Origin: Pseudomonas sp. MWU16-30317
GTDB taxonomy: Bacteria; Pseudomonadota; Gammaproteobacteria; Pseudomonadales; Pseudomonadaceae
Direction: 5' to 3'
Length of the DNA stretch: 64,000 bases
NCBI RefSeq assembly: GCF_020515695.1
Contig: NZ_JAIWJA010000005.1
Location: 310,001 to 374,000 of the forward strand
Under the pieces are notes generated by a model. It was given only the letters and a program-made list of their open reading frames with translations. It was not told the origin of the DNA and did not search any database. Position numbers and translations under genes: made by a program. How positions within the stretch are numbered: position 1 is the first letter of the stretch; every line of letters starts with the position of its first letter. This document shows positions 1 to 9,261 of the stretch, in pieces.

Positions 1-146
1 TCGACATGGCCATGGTAGTCGCCCATGCTCGCCAGCTTGTCATTGAGGTAGTTGCGCACCACGTAGGGCAGGGCGATATGCACCACGGCCAGGATCAACA
101 CCAGACCGACAAGGGTCCACATGGGCCAGCTGTAGCGACGTTTCAT
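1..146 (-). CDS. DUF748 (AsmA-like) protein, N-terminal fragment
   Basis: Only the first 48 codons are present; the gene runs off the left edge. The ATG at 144-146 gives a short basic start (MKRRYSW), one hydrophobic segment at about residues 9-27 (WTLVGLVLILAVVHIAL), then YVVRNYLNDKLASMGDY. This signal-anchor followed by an RNYLNDKL-type stretch is what I recognise from Pseudomonas DUF748 proteins, large periplasm-facing proteins related to AsmA and probably envelope-associated. It is divergent from cysK, with about 124 bp between the start codons. The family call rests on the N-terminus alone. Confidence 0.6.
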   Translation of the reverse strand, partial: MKRRYSWPMWTLVGLVLILAVVHIALPYVVRNYLNDKLASMGDYHGHV

Positions 147-270
147 GACCAGGTTCTCGTGAGATATGGACGGTTGACTGCGGGGCACGCTATCGGTTCG
201 CCGCGACTGGACTCGTTCGCGTGGCAGGCATACCCTTGAGTTTTGACGCTGATGCATAAGGACCCGTCCC

Positions 271-1245
<975 letters not shown>

Positions 1246-1261
1246 TGATGTAGGCAGGGTT

Positions 1262-1333
1262 GGCCCCTTCGCGGGCAAGCCTTGCTCCGACAATGCTCGC
1301 GCTGTGGGAGCGAAGCGGGCTCGCGAAGGGGCC
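1262..1333. repeat. REPIN (paired inverted REP palindromes)
   Basis: GGCCCCTTCGCG at 1262-1273 is the exact reverse complement of CGCGAAGGGGCC at 1322-1333. The core between them carries the Pseudomonas REP signature GCGGGCAAGCCTTGCTCC. It sits between cysK and lpxO, outside both coding regions, and could act as a 3' mRNA hairpin. Confidence 0.8.
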
Positions 1334-1439
1334 GGCACAGGCTGCTCCATTGACCCAAATCACCCACCCCGTCGCCACAGGTGTTCCCCCGCTGCAATCG
1401 GGTTTATCATGGTGGACTGCCTTTTCGTGGAGTCCACGC

Positions 1440-2378
1440 ATGACCCTTTCTCTCGCCGCCAAGCTACTGGTGCTGCTGATTTTCGTCGGCAGCATCCTGT
1501 ACGTGCATTTGCGCGGCAAGGCGCGGCTGCCGGTGTTGCGCCAGTTCGTCAATCATTCGGCATTGTTCGCGCCTTATAACGCCCTGATGTACCTGTTTTC
1601 CAGCGTACCTTCCACGCCATATCTGGACCGCAGCAAGTTCCCCGAACTCGATGTGCTCAAGAACAACTGGGAAACCATCCGCGAAGAGGCCATGCACCTG
1701 TTCGACGAAGGCTATATTCGCGCCGCCGCCAAGGACAACGATGCCGGATTCGGCTCGTTCTTCAAGAAGGGCTGGAAGCGCTTCTACCTGAAGTGGTACG
1801 ACAAGGCCCTGCCATCCGCAGAGGCGCTGTGCCCCAAGACCGTGGCGCTGGTCAACAGCATCCCCAACGTCAAGGGCGCGATGTTCGCCTTGCTGCCAGG
1901 CGGCAGTCACCTCAACCCGCACCGCGACCCGTTTGCCGGCTCGCTGCGCTATCACCTCGGCCTGTCGACGCCCAACTCCGATGCCTGCCGCATTTTCGTC
2001 GACGGCAAGGAATATGCCTGGCGCGACGGCGAGGACGTGATGTTCGATGAGACCTATGTGCATTGGGTCAAGAACGAGACTGACGTGACCCGAGTGATTC
2101 TGTTCTGTGACATCGAGCGGCCGCTGTCCAACCGTATCATGGGACGTGTGAACAAGGCCGTGAGCGACTTTCTCGGTCGCGCTACTGCACCACAGAACAC
2201 CGACGACGAACGCGTGGGCGGTATCAACCAAGCCTATGCCTTCAGCAAGCGCTTCAGTAATGGCTTCAGCGCCAAGGTCAAGGCCTTCAAGCGCCGCAAT
2301 CCCAAGGCCTACCGCGTGTTGCGGCCAGTGCTGGCGGTGGTGGTATTTACGGCTGTGGGCTACTGGTTGTTCGGCTGA
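1440..2378 (+). CDS. lpxO: lipid A 2-hydroxylase, aspartyl/asparaginyl beta-hydroxylase family
   Basis: The product is a 312-residue membrane-bound Fe(II)/2-oxoglutarate dioxygenase. LpxO proteins hydroxylate the secondary acyl chain of lipid A at the inner membrane. An N-terminal membrane segment (LLVLLIFVGSILYV) precedes the catalytic domain, whose iron ligands appear as H161, D163 (LNPHRDPF) and H208 (YVHWVKN), with the 2-oxoglutarate-binding side TRVILFCDIERP. A second hydrophobic segment ends the protein (VVVFTAVGYWLFG). The open frame extends further upstream, but the ATG at 1440 starts directly before the membrane anchor and matches LpxO length (about 300 residues). Confidence 0.85.
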   Translation: MTLSLAAKLLVLLIFVGSILYVHLRGKARLPVLRQFVNHSALFAPYNALMYLFSSVPSTPYLDRSKFPELDVLKNNWETIREEAMHLFDEGYIRAAAKDNDAGFGSFFKKGWKRFYLKWYDKALPSAEALCPKTVALVNSIPNVKGAMFALLPGGSHLNPHRDPFAGSLRYHLGLSTPNSDACRIFVDGKEYAWRDGEDVMFDETYVHWVKNETDVTRVILFCDIERPLSNRIMGRVNKAVSDFLGRATAPQNTDDERVGGINQAYAFSKRFSNGFSAKVKAFKRRNPKAYRVLRPVLAVVVFTAVGYWLFG

Positions 2379-2443
2379 CACCGCCCATACCCTAGTGGCA
2401 ACGCGCAAGCCCGCTCCCAAAAGGGGGGAGGGGGCGGCGTGAT

Positions 2444-2845
2444 TCAGGCGAGGATTGCCGCACCCGCCCGCGCTACCTGCACGTCATCCTTGGACGCCAC
2501 GCCCGACACTCCCACCGCACCGATGACCTGACCGCCGACGATCACGGGCACCGCGCCTTCGAGGCTAGTGAGCACCGGGTTGGACAGGAACGAGGTGCGC
2601 CCTTCGTTGACCATCTTTTCGTACTTGCTCGACTCGCTGCGCCCCAAGGCCGAGGTCCGTGCTTTTTCGGTGGCGATGTACGCTGTGCTCGCAGCCGCGC
2701 CATCCAGGCGCTCCAGGCCCAACAGATGGCCACCATCGTCGACCACTGCGATAGTCACTGCCCACTGATGTTGCTGCGCCTCCGCGCGGGCGGCAGCGAG
2801 GATGCGGGTGACTTCGGTATGGCCGAGAATCAATTTACTCTGCAT
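2444..2845 (-). CDS. GlcG/HbpS-type heme-binding-fold protein
   Basis: This 133-residue protein has the GlcG/DUF336 pattern: AVTIAVVDDGGHLLGLERLDGA near the N-terminus, KARTSALGRSESS in the middle and a glycine-rich GGQVIGAVGVSGVASKDD near the end. Members bind small molecules such as heme, or accompany glycolate genes, but no glycolate oxidase genes lie nearby here, so the ligand is unknown. I chose ATG 2845 (MQSK) over the ATG at 2860 because a GGAG lies 9 bases before it. A bidirectional promoter region separates it from the GNAT gene. Confidence 0.75.
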   Translation of the reverse strand: MQSKLILGHTEVTRILAAARAEAQQHQWAVTIAVVDDGGHLLGLERLDGAAASTAYIATEKARTSALGRSESSKYEKMVNEGRTSFLSNPVLTSLEGAVPVIVGGQVIGAVGVSGVASKDDVQVARAGAAILA

Positions 2846-3155
2846 GGGAAGAGGCTCCATCTAGGGAAACGGCCATCATTGGCTTTTTGCGCGCGGGCTG
2901 TCCAGTGTCGATCCGTTGATCGAACCGTACGAAAATATTCCCATAGGTGTAAGTCGCCTGCCCTATGGGCTTTCAGTCCAATGGCGGGGATTTAGCAAGG
3001 CTGAGTGTTCCATGTATTGATCTGTGTCATGAAAATGGCGTCAAACACACTTGAATGAATTGGTAAAAAAAAGACACAATTCGGATGGATGTCTTCAGGA
3101 GCTGTGATGCGAGGGATATTTCGCACCTGGGAAATACCACTGGAAGCTCGACTGT
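2846..3155. other. intergenic region between divergent genes
   Basis: About 310 bases with no convincing coding frame. The right half is clearly more AT-rich (for example TTGGTAAAAAAAAGACAC near 3060), as expected for promoters of the divergent GlcG-like and GNAT genes. No operator could be named. Confidence 0.4.
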
Positions 3156-3674
3156 ATGATTGATCTGCATGTGCGCACGGCCACCCTTGAGGACGCCGCC
3201 GCGCTGCTCGCCCTGCAAGCTGGCCCGCCTGATGTTTCACGGCGCGAGCTTGCCGAGCTGATACAACACACCCTCAAGCTGTACCCCTTTCTGGTGGCAG
3301 AGCAGGCAGGCCGCGTGTTGGGTTATGCCTATGGCGCTGCGCACCGCTCACTGATGGCGCTGCGCTGGTCAGTGGATGCTCGCGTCGAGGTCCCGGGGCA
3401 GGATCCCGACGTAGCCGCTGCGTTGTATAACAGCCTGATTCGGCACTTGGGTGAGCAAGGCTTCATGGCGATTTACGCTGCGGTGTCGGTGCATGACAGT
3501 GACAGTGCCGATTTGCACAAGCGCTTGGGGTTCGCCCCGATCGGCGTGCACCAGAGCATCGACGTGCACTGCGAAGCGGACTACTGGTGCATGACCCTCG
3601 CGGCCAGCCCGGCGCGCGAAGAGCCGGTATCGTTCAACGTGCTGCAGCGACGCCTGGAACTGTGCGGCCGCTGA
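3156..3674 (+). CDS. GNAT family N-acetyltransferase
   Basis: The 172-residue protein begins with the usual GNAT strand-helix (LHVRTATLEDAAALLALQ). It continues through FLVAEQAGRVLGYAYGAAHR, a region equivalent to the acetyl-CoA site, and ends with IYAAVSVHDSDSADLHKRLGFAPIGVHQSIDV, where the 'xLHxxLGF' pattern is typical of phosphinothricin-acetyltransferase-like (PAT/Bar) members. Substrate is probably a small amino compound but cannot be read from sequence. The fold is confident and the substrate unknown. Confidence 0.78.
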   Translation: MIDLHVRTATLEDAAALLALQAGPPDVSRRELAELIQHTLKLYPFLVAEQAGRVLGYAYGAAHRSLMALRWSVDARVEVPGQDPDVAAALYNSLIRHLGEQGFMAIYAAVSVHDSDSADLHKRLGFAPIGVHQSIDVHCEADYWCMTLAASPAREEPVSFNVLQRRLELCGR

Positions 3675-3689
3675 GCGGTGGGCTGTATT

Positions 3690-4562
3690 TCAGGCCCCTT
3701 GCGGCGCGCTGTCGCTGCGCACCTGGGCGTGGCTGATCAGGGCGAAGATGAAACTGCCGCCGATGATGTTGCCCGCCAGGGTCGGCCCGGCGAAGTGCGC
3801 CCAGAATTCGCCCCAGCTCAGTTCACCGGCCCAGACCAGATACGACACCTCTGCCGAGCCCACCACGATGTGGGTGAAGTCTCCCAGCGCCATCAGGTAA
3901 GTCACCATCACGATCAGCCAGATCTTGCCATCCTTGACCGAAGGGATGATCCACACCAGCGTGGCGATCATCCAACCCGAGATGATGCCCTTCGCGAACA
4001 TCGGCCAAGGCGCGTTCTCCATGACCTTGCGGCCGATTTCAAGGAAGGCTTGATCGGTTTTGCTATCGAAGATCGGCAGGTGCAGCATCACGTAGGACAC
4101 CAGCAGAGTGCCCATCAGATTGCCCACCAGTACCACGCCCCATAGCCGTAACAGGCGGCCGAAGTTGTTCAGCGTCGGTTTGGTCATCACCGGCAGCACG
4201 GCGGTCAGGGTGTTTTCGGTAAATAACTGCTGGCGCGCGAGGATCACCGCCAGGAAGCCCGCGCAATAGCCGAAGCTGGCGATGACCTTGAAGCCTTCAG
4301 CGTCCGGCAGCCGCGAATTGAGCAAACCCATGGCCATGAGCGACAGGCCCATGGTCAGCCCCGCCGCCAGCGCGGACCAGAACAACGCCGCGAAACTGCG
4401 TTCCAGCTCATGATCACCCTGGCTGCGGATGATCTCGTGCAGCACCGCCGCCCGGGCAGGCTGCTGTTCGTTGGCTTCCTTTTTCTCGTCCTTGGACAAA
4501 CCGGGCGTTTCGCCGTCCTTGTGAGGCTCGGGGGAGGTATCGGGTTGTGGCCTGGAGTCCAT
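3690..4562 (-). CDS. formate/nitrite transporter (FNT) family channel
   Basis: The protein has 290 residues. A hydrophilic, charged N-terminal tail of about 50 residues (rich in P, K, E) is followed by six predicted membrane spans, as in the pentameric FocA/NirC channels that pass small monovalent anions. Recognisable FNT stretches include LFTENTLTAVLPV, LGDFTHIVVGSAE and WGEFWAHFAGPTLAGNIIGG. The long acidic/basic N-terminus matches the YfdC-like subgroup better than FocA itself, so the transported ion is uncertain. It is convergent with the preceding GNAT gene, with 15 bp between stops. Confidence 0.85.
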   Translation of the reverse strand: MDSRPQPDTSPEPHKDGETPGLSKDEKKEANEQQPARAAVLHEIIRSQGDHELERSFAALFWSALAAGLTMGLSLMAMGLLNSRLPDAEGFKVIASFGYCAGFLAVILARQQLFTENTLTAVLPVMTKPTLNNFGRLLRLWGVVLVGNLMGTLLVSYVMLHLPIFDSKTDQAFLEIGRKVMENAPWPMFAKGIISGWMIATLVWIIPSVKDGKIWLIVMVTYLMALGDFTHIVVGSAEVSYLVWAGELSWGEFWAHFAGPTLAGNIIGGSFIFALISHAQVRSDSAPQGA

Positions 4563-4631
4563 GCTGAATCCTTGAACGCTGAAGTCATTCGGGGTTCTAG
4601 CACAGACTCTGGCAGTGGCGAGTTAGTTGCG

Positions 4632-5534
4632 TCAGCCGGCGCCTATATCCGCATTGACCTTGAACAGCTGGCGAATCGCTTCAGCATACTGTCGGTTACC
4701 GACGATCATGCTGTTGTTATGGGTGCCGCCTGGGATCAGCAGCAGCTTCTTGGGCGCCATGGCGGCCTCGAACAGTTCTTCGCTCAAACGCGGCGGGATG
4801 TATTGATCTTCAGTGCCGTGCACGATCAGTACCGGAATGCCGACGTCGGCGATCTTGTCGATGGAATCGAATTTCTCCGACAGGATCCAGCGCACCGGCA
4901 GCGAAGTCTTGATCACCGCCTGGGCGGCGGCGCCCATGTCGGTGAAGGTCGATTCGATAATCAATCCCGAGGCCTTGGGCAGGTCGTCCTTGTCGATCTG
5001 TTCGGCCAGGTCGATGGCGATCGCGCCCCCCAGCGAATGGCCGTAGATCATGCGTTTGCCGGCATCGGGTTGCAGTTGTACCAAGCGTTTCCAGGCGGCC
5101 TGGGCATCCTGATAGACGCTGCGCTCGGAAGGCAGGTCGCCGGGGCTCTGGCCAAAGCCGCGGTAGTCGATGGCCAGCACCGCGAAGCCCATGTTGTGCA
5201 GGGCGGTGATGCGGCCCAATTGGGCGGTCAGGTTCCAGCGCATGCCGTGCAAGTACAATAGGGTCGGCGCGTTACTGCCGCGTGCCGGCCACCACCAGGC
5301 GTGCAGGTACTGGTTGCTGCTGAGGGTCTTGTCGATCGGGATGTCGAGTTCCTGCATGCCGGCGGGTATGCCGGTGAACCACCCGGCATTGCCCGGCTCG
5401 ATACTGAAGATCAGCTCCCGCTCCTTGTGGACCAGCTGCGAGCAACCGTAAGGCAGGCCGACGCCGATGAACAGCGCCAACAACAGCCAAGGCAGCCAGC
5501 GACGGCGTTTGATGGGGGCGGCAGGTGTGGGCAT
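4632..5534 (-). CDS. membrane-anchored alpha/beta hydrolase
   Basis: This 300-residue protein has a basic N-terminus and a single membrane anchor (RRRWLPWLLLALFIGVGLPYG), then an alpha/beta hydrolase domain: oxyanion region LYLHGMRWN, nucleophile elbow GHSLGG, acid-loop region VLIVHGTEDQYIPP and a C-terminal GGTHNNS histidine. It resembles the BEM46/YfhR type of serine hydrolase; substrate unknown. An in-frame TTG lies 72 bases upstream, but ATG 5534 precedes the anchor directly and is preferred. It is probably inner-membrane with the catalytic domain in the periplasm (inference). Confidence 0.8.
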   Translation of the reverse strand: MPTPAAPIKRRRWLPWLLLALFIGVGLPYGCSQLVHKERELIFSIEPGNAGWFTGIPAGMQELDIPIDKTLSSNQYLHAWWWPARGSNAPTLLYLHGMRWNLTAQLGRITALHNMGFAVLAIDYRGFGQSPGDLPSERSVYQDAQAAWKRLVQLQPDAGKRMIYGHSLGGAIAIDLAEQIDKDDLPKASGLIIESTFTDMGAAAQAVIKTSLPVRWILSEKFDSIDKIADVGIPVLIVHGTEDQYIPPRLSEELFEAAMAPKKLLLIPGGTHNNSMIVGNRQYAEAIRQLFKVNADIGAG

Positions 5535-5663
5535 GGCGCGGGCCTGGTACGGGGGGATGGCTTCCAAGATGGCGAAAAAATTCGGGAGCGGCAAGGGCTG
5601 GTTCAAGTCTCGACATGTCAGTGTCGGGGCTGGCCTCTACGCCGCCTGACGCGCGGTATAGGT

Positions 5664-7322
5664 TTACAACGAAAACCGCCCCAGCATGCCATTGAGCTCC
5701 ACTGCCAGCTCCCCCAGCTCCTGACTCGCAGCGCTGGTCTGCGCCGCGCCGGTAGCACTCTGCAGCGACAGATCGCGAATCCGCACCAGATTGCGATCCA
5801 CCTCGCGCGCCACCTGGGCCTGCTGTTCGGCCGCACTGGCGATCACCTGATTGCGCTCATCGATGGTCGCCACCGCCTGGGCAATACTGCCCAGCACATC
5901 CTTGGCCGCCTGCGCCCGTTCTCGGGTTCGCCCCGCCTGGCTCGCACTGGCGGCCAAGGCCTGCACGGCCAGGCCGGTGCCCTGATGAATACCGTCCATC
6001 ATCTGCTCGATCTCTCGGGTCGAGGCGCCGGTGCGGTGAGCCAGGGCGCGTACTTCGTCAGCGACCACCGCGAAACCTCGGCCCACTTCCCCGGCACGGG
6101 CCGCTTCGATGGCGGCGTTGAGGGCCAGCAGGTTGGTCTGCTCGGCGACATTGCGGATTACATCCAGCACCTTGTTGATGCCGGCCGTTTGCGCGGCTAG
6201 ATCCTGGGCGCGGGCGGCGGCCTGCTCGACTTGGTCGGTGAGTTCGCCGATGTCGGCCATGGTCTGGTCCAGTTGCGTCTGGCCCTGGCGCACCGCCGTA
6301 CTGGAGGCGCGTGAGTCAGTGGACGTCGAGACCGCGTTGCCGGCCACCTCTTCCACCGCCTGGCTCATTTGCGTGACTGCCGTAGCGGCCTGCTCGATCT
6401 CGTTGTACTGCTGCTGCATGCCCTCGGCGTTGCCTTGCATGATGGCGCCCATCTCGTGCGTCGCGGCATTCAAGCGCGTCACTGCACCGCCGATCTGGCT
6501 GATCACCCCATGCAACTGGTCGCGCATGTGGCCGAGCATCTGCAACAGCTGTGCGGCCTCGTCCCGGCCTTCGGCGTGCACCGCTTGGCTGAGGTCGCCA
6601 GCGGCCACGGTGTGGGCGACCTGCAGGGCCTGACGCAACGGCCGAATGATGCTGACGCTCAGGCGCCAGGCCAGCAGCAGGGTGATCAGCAGCGCTACGG
6701 CAATCGCAATGGGGATCACCAGCCGCGACTGCGCATCGGTCTGGGCCGAGGCGGCCAACGCATCGGCGGTGGCCTGCTTGTTCAGCTCGCGCAGCAATTG
6801 CACCTGCATGTCCATCATCGCGCCCTGATTGCCCAAGGCTCCGTTGGCCATGGCATTGGCCTCGCTGGTACGGTTCTGCTCGATCAGGCCGATGGCGTCC
6901 TTGAGCGGGGCGAGGAACTGCTGATAGGCGTCCTGCAGCAGCATGATCGAGTCGTGCTCGGTGCCGGCAGGCACATTGGCCAGGTAGTCCTTGAAGCCCT
7001 GATTGACCTCGTTGGCCAGTTGCTCGACGTTGATCTTGCGGTTCACCGTTTCGCCCGGATCGTGGGCGTAAGCCAGCAGCAGCGCCGCTTCCAGCCGCAG
7101 TTTGACTAGGTCGATGGCGATGGCATCGGCCTGGGCGATGCTGGACAGCGGCCCGCGTTCGATCAATTCGCCCTGATGGCGGATCTTCTGCATTTCCAAC
7201 AGGCAAAAGCCGCCCAGCGCGCCCATCAGCAAAGCGGTCAGGATGAACCCGGCCAGCAGACGCGGGCCGATGGCCAGGCGGCGCAGCAGGGGACGACGCA
7301 ATCGAGTGATCAAAGCTTTCAC
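5664..7322 (-). CDS. methyl-accepting chemotaxis protein
   Basis: This transmembrane chemoreceptor has about 552 residues. TM1 (LLAGFILTALLMGALGGFCLL) is followed by a periplasmic helical sensor of about 160 residues of the four-helix type. TM2 (LVIPIAIAVALLITLLLAW), a HAMP domain and the cytoplasmic signalling hairpin then follow, with the invariant tip EQTNLLALNAAIEAARAGE and GRGFAVVADEVRALA. No C-terminal CheR-tether pentapeptide is present. The sensed ligand is unknown. I prefer the GTG at 7322 (CAGG about 10 bases before) to a TTG 42 bases upstream. Confidence 0.88.
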   Translation of the reverse strand: MKALITRLRRPLLRRLAIGPRLLAGFILTALLMGALGGFCLLEMQKIRHQGELIERGPLSSIAQADAIAIDLVKLRLEAALLLAYAHDPGETVNRKINVEQLANEVNQGFKDYLANVPAGTEHDSIMLLQDAYQQFLAPLKDAIGLIEQNRTSEANAMANGALGNQGAMMDMQVQLLRELNKQATADALAASAQTDAQSRLVIPIAIAVALLITLLLAWRLSVSIIRPLRQALQVAHTVAAGDLSQAVHAEGRDEAAQLLQMLGHMRDQLHGVISQIGGAVTRLNAATHEMGAIMQGNAEGMQQQYNEIEQAATAVTQMSQAVEEVAGNAVSTSTDSRASSTAVRQGQTQLDQTMADIGELTDQVEQAAARAQDLAAQTAGINKVLDVIRNVAEQTNLLALNAAIEAARAGEVGRGFAVVADEVRALAHRTGASTREIEQMMDGIHQGTGLAVQALAASASQAGRTRERAQAAKDVLGSIAQAVATIDERNQVIASAAEQQAQVAREVDRNLVRIRDLSLQSATGAAQTSAASQELGELAVELNGMLGRFSL

Positions 7323-7579
7323 GGCACGAACCTGAGTAATCAACTGTTCATGGTGTTGTAACAAAACAAGATGATGGCTTTATGACACTCGATTGACGTC
7401 AACGCATTGAATACGCTTTTTTCCGGTGCGAGCGGTGCTTTTAGACGGCCTGCAAGATTGGGGTGAGCAACGTGCACAGCAATAGGCCACAATGGCGGCT
7501 TTCCTGCGAGCACGAATACCTTCTAGCGCTGTTACGTGCCCGGCCGTATTTTCATCCTTCCAAGAAGGCGATCGCTTCA

Positions 7580-8254
7580 ATGAACACCCCCCTCAGCACC
7601 GAACCCTTGACCGACGACGAACTGGACGAGCTCCAGAGCGCCCTGGATAGTTTCCAGAGCGAAGACTCGGTGCGTGATATTTCCGAACTCGACGGGTTTT
7701 TCACCGCGCTGATTTCCAGCCCGGAAATCCTGCCGTTCAGCGTTTGGTACAACGCGCTGTGGGGCAACCCAAAAGTCCTGCCCAAGTGGAAGGATGAAAA
7801 AGCATTCGATCGCTTCGTTAACCTGCTGGTCCAGCACATGGGCAATCTGGAGCTGGTGATCACCGAGCATACTGCCGAGTTCGCGCCGATCTTCAACGAG
7901 GTGCTGGACGACGACAACGAAGACGCCGATGGCATGCCAAGCCTGCAGGAATGGTGCTACGGCTACCGTCGCCTGGCTGACAGCTGGCCGAAGATGCCAG
8001 ACGACCAGGACGTGATGCTCTCGATGATCGTCCTGCAATCGTTGGGCGATGATGCCTACGAAGAGGGCGAGCTGCCGGAGATCGACGTCTTCACGGCTGC
8101 CGATATGATTACTCATTCGGCTGTGCAGTTGCATGAGTACTGGACCGAGCAGCGCCCGACCAACACCCCGGTGCGTGCCGCGGAAAAGGTCGGTCGCAAT
8201 GACCCTTGCCCGTGCGGCAGTGGCAAGAAGTTCAAGCAGTGCTGCGGGGCCTGA
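7580..8254 (+). CDS. YecA/UPF0149 family protein with SEC-C zinc motif
   Basis: The 224-residue acidic protein has an N-terminal UPF0149/YgfB-YecA-type helical domain (LTDDELDELQSALDSF, ISELDGFFTALISSP) and a C-terminal SEC-C zinc-binding tail, GRNDPCPCGSGKKFKQCCG, as in SecA. The SEC-C tail usually contacts ribosomes or proteins; the specific role of this family is not settled. The frame is open further upstream, but ATG 7580 begins the conserved part. It lies just upstream of the tRNA-Val gene on the same strand. Confidence 0.85.
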   Translation: MNTPLSTEPLTDDELDELQSALDSFQSEDSVRDISELDGFFTALISSPEILPFSVWYNALWGNPKVLPKWKDEKAFDRFVNLLVQHMGNLELVITEHTAEFAPIFNEVLDDDNEDADGMPSLQEWCYGYRRLADSWPKMPDDQDVMLSMIVLQSLGDDAYEEGELPEIDVFTAADMITHSAVQLHEYWTEQRPTNTPVRAAEKVGRNDPCPCGSGKKFKQCCGA

Positions 8255-8319
8255 GACCTCACGGGTTGAAACTAGCCGTTGACAGCTTCGTATAAACCCG
8301 TAAAATCCCGCGCCACAGC

Positions 8320-8396
8320 AGGCACGTAGCTCAGTTGGTTAGAGCACCACCTTGACATGGTGGGGGTCGTTGGTTCGAGTCCAATCGCGCCTACCA
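8320..8396 (+). tRNA. tRNA-Val (anticodon GAC) with an acceptor-stem mismatch
   Basis: The 77-base gene folds as a cloverleaf: acceptor AGGCACG, D-arm GCTC/GAGC, anticodon stem CCACC/GGTGG with loop TTGACAT (anticodon GAC), variable loop GGGTC, T-arm GTTGG TTCGAGT CCAAT, acceptor CGCGCCT, discriminator A and encoded CCA. Acceptor position 5 is A while position 68 is C, so one pair in the stem is A-C. The other six pair normally. A terminator follows 26 bases later. Confidence 0.95.
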
Positions 8397-8422
8397 AACA
8401 AAATCCGCTCTGCTGGGCGGTG

Positions 8423-8456
8423 AAAAAAGGGCGACCCGAGAGGGCCGCCCTTTTTT
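8423..8456. terminator. bidirectional Rho-independent terminator
   Basis: AAAAAAGGGCG is mirrored by CGCCCTTTTTT around a short GC-rich loop. It serves the tRNA-Val gene on the plus strand and, because the A-run becomes a T-run on the minus strand, the converging gene at 8480-9094. Confidence 0.88.
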
Positions 8457-8479
8457 GTGGACGTTACTTTGTCGCGTGG

Positions 8480-9094
8480 CTACTTGGCCGCTGGCGCCTT
8501 GGCGCTGACGATCTGCTGCACGAACGCGTCGTGGCTGCTCTGATCGGCAGCGCGGGAAACCACTTCCACGGCAGTCATGCGCGCGCCCGAGCCCGCGACC
8601 AGGGTGGTGGTGATGGTCTTGCCGCCGCCCATGGTGCCGGTGCTGTCGATCTGGCGTACGCCGAGGGTGTTGATCTTCATGCTCTTCTCGCTGACTTTCT
8701 GATAGTCCGGCAGCCCTGCGCGTTGCTGGCTCGCCAGGCCGGCGGCGGCGCCGTCGAGGAAGGTGTCGTCGTTGTCGCTGACCTGGGTGCCATTGGGGAT
8801 CGGCGATTCGGTGACGATGATCACCCGTTTGAGCGCCTCGTTCAGGTACATGGTGCCGCTGGCGCCCTCGGTGCCGTGGGCCGCATCACCAGCCGGCAGC
8901 GGGTTGGCAGCGTAGCCGGCGGGTAAGGTGAAGGCGAACTTGCCGCCCAAGGTCGAGACCTTGAGCGCGGCGCTCGCCGGCGCTTCCTTGGCGGGCTCCT
9001 GCTTGTGCTTGCTGGCGGCGTAGCCGGTGACGGGCGAAAGCGCCGCGAGCACAGACAGGCTCATGGCAGCGAGAAGCGGGCGGTACGACAGCAT
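8480..9094 (-). CDS. exported protein of unknown function
   Basis: This 204-residue protein has a classical signal peptide (MLSYRPLLAAMSLSVLAALSPVTGYAAS, cleavage probably after GYA). A lysine-rich linker and a compact domain follow (KFAFTLPAGYAANPLPAG..., TMYLNEALKRVIIVTESPIPNG), resembling small DcrB-like periplasmic domains, though I cannot assign it to one. I chose ATG 9094 because AAAGGA lies 8 bases upstream; a TTG two codons earlier is too close to it. Role unknown. Confidence 0.72.
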   Translation of the reverse strand: MLSYRPLLAAMSLSVLAALSPVTGYAASKHKQEPAKEAPASAALKVSTLGGKFAFTLPAGYAANPLPAGDAAHGTEGASGTMYLNEALKRVIIVTESPIPNGTQVSDNDDTFLDGAAAGLASQQRAGLPDYQKVSEKSMKINTLGVRQIDSTGTMGGGKTITTTLVAGSGARMTAVEVVSRAADQSSHDAFVQQIVSAKAPAAK

Positions 9095-9261
9095 GGGCAA
9101 GGTCCTTTGACAGGTAAACGTGGTGCATTGATGGCCAAGGGTGAATCATCCCATATCGCGTAGGTCTAGAGCTCATCGAAAATCGCGGTGTGCGTCGGGT
9201 TGCCGAGGTCCGTAACGCGACTGATAGAATCCAATCCCCTGCCCATACTGGAAGCTTTCGC

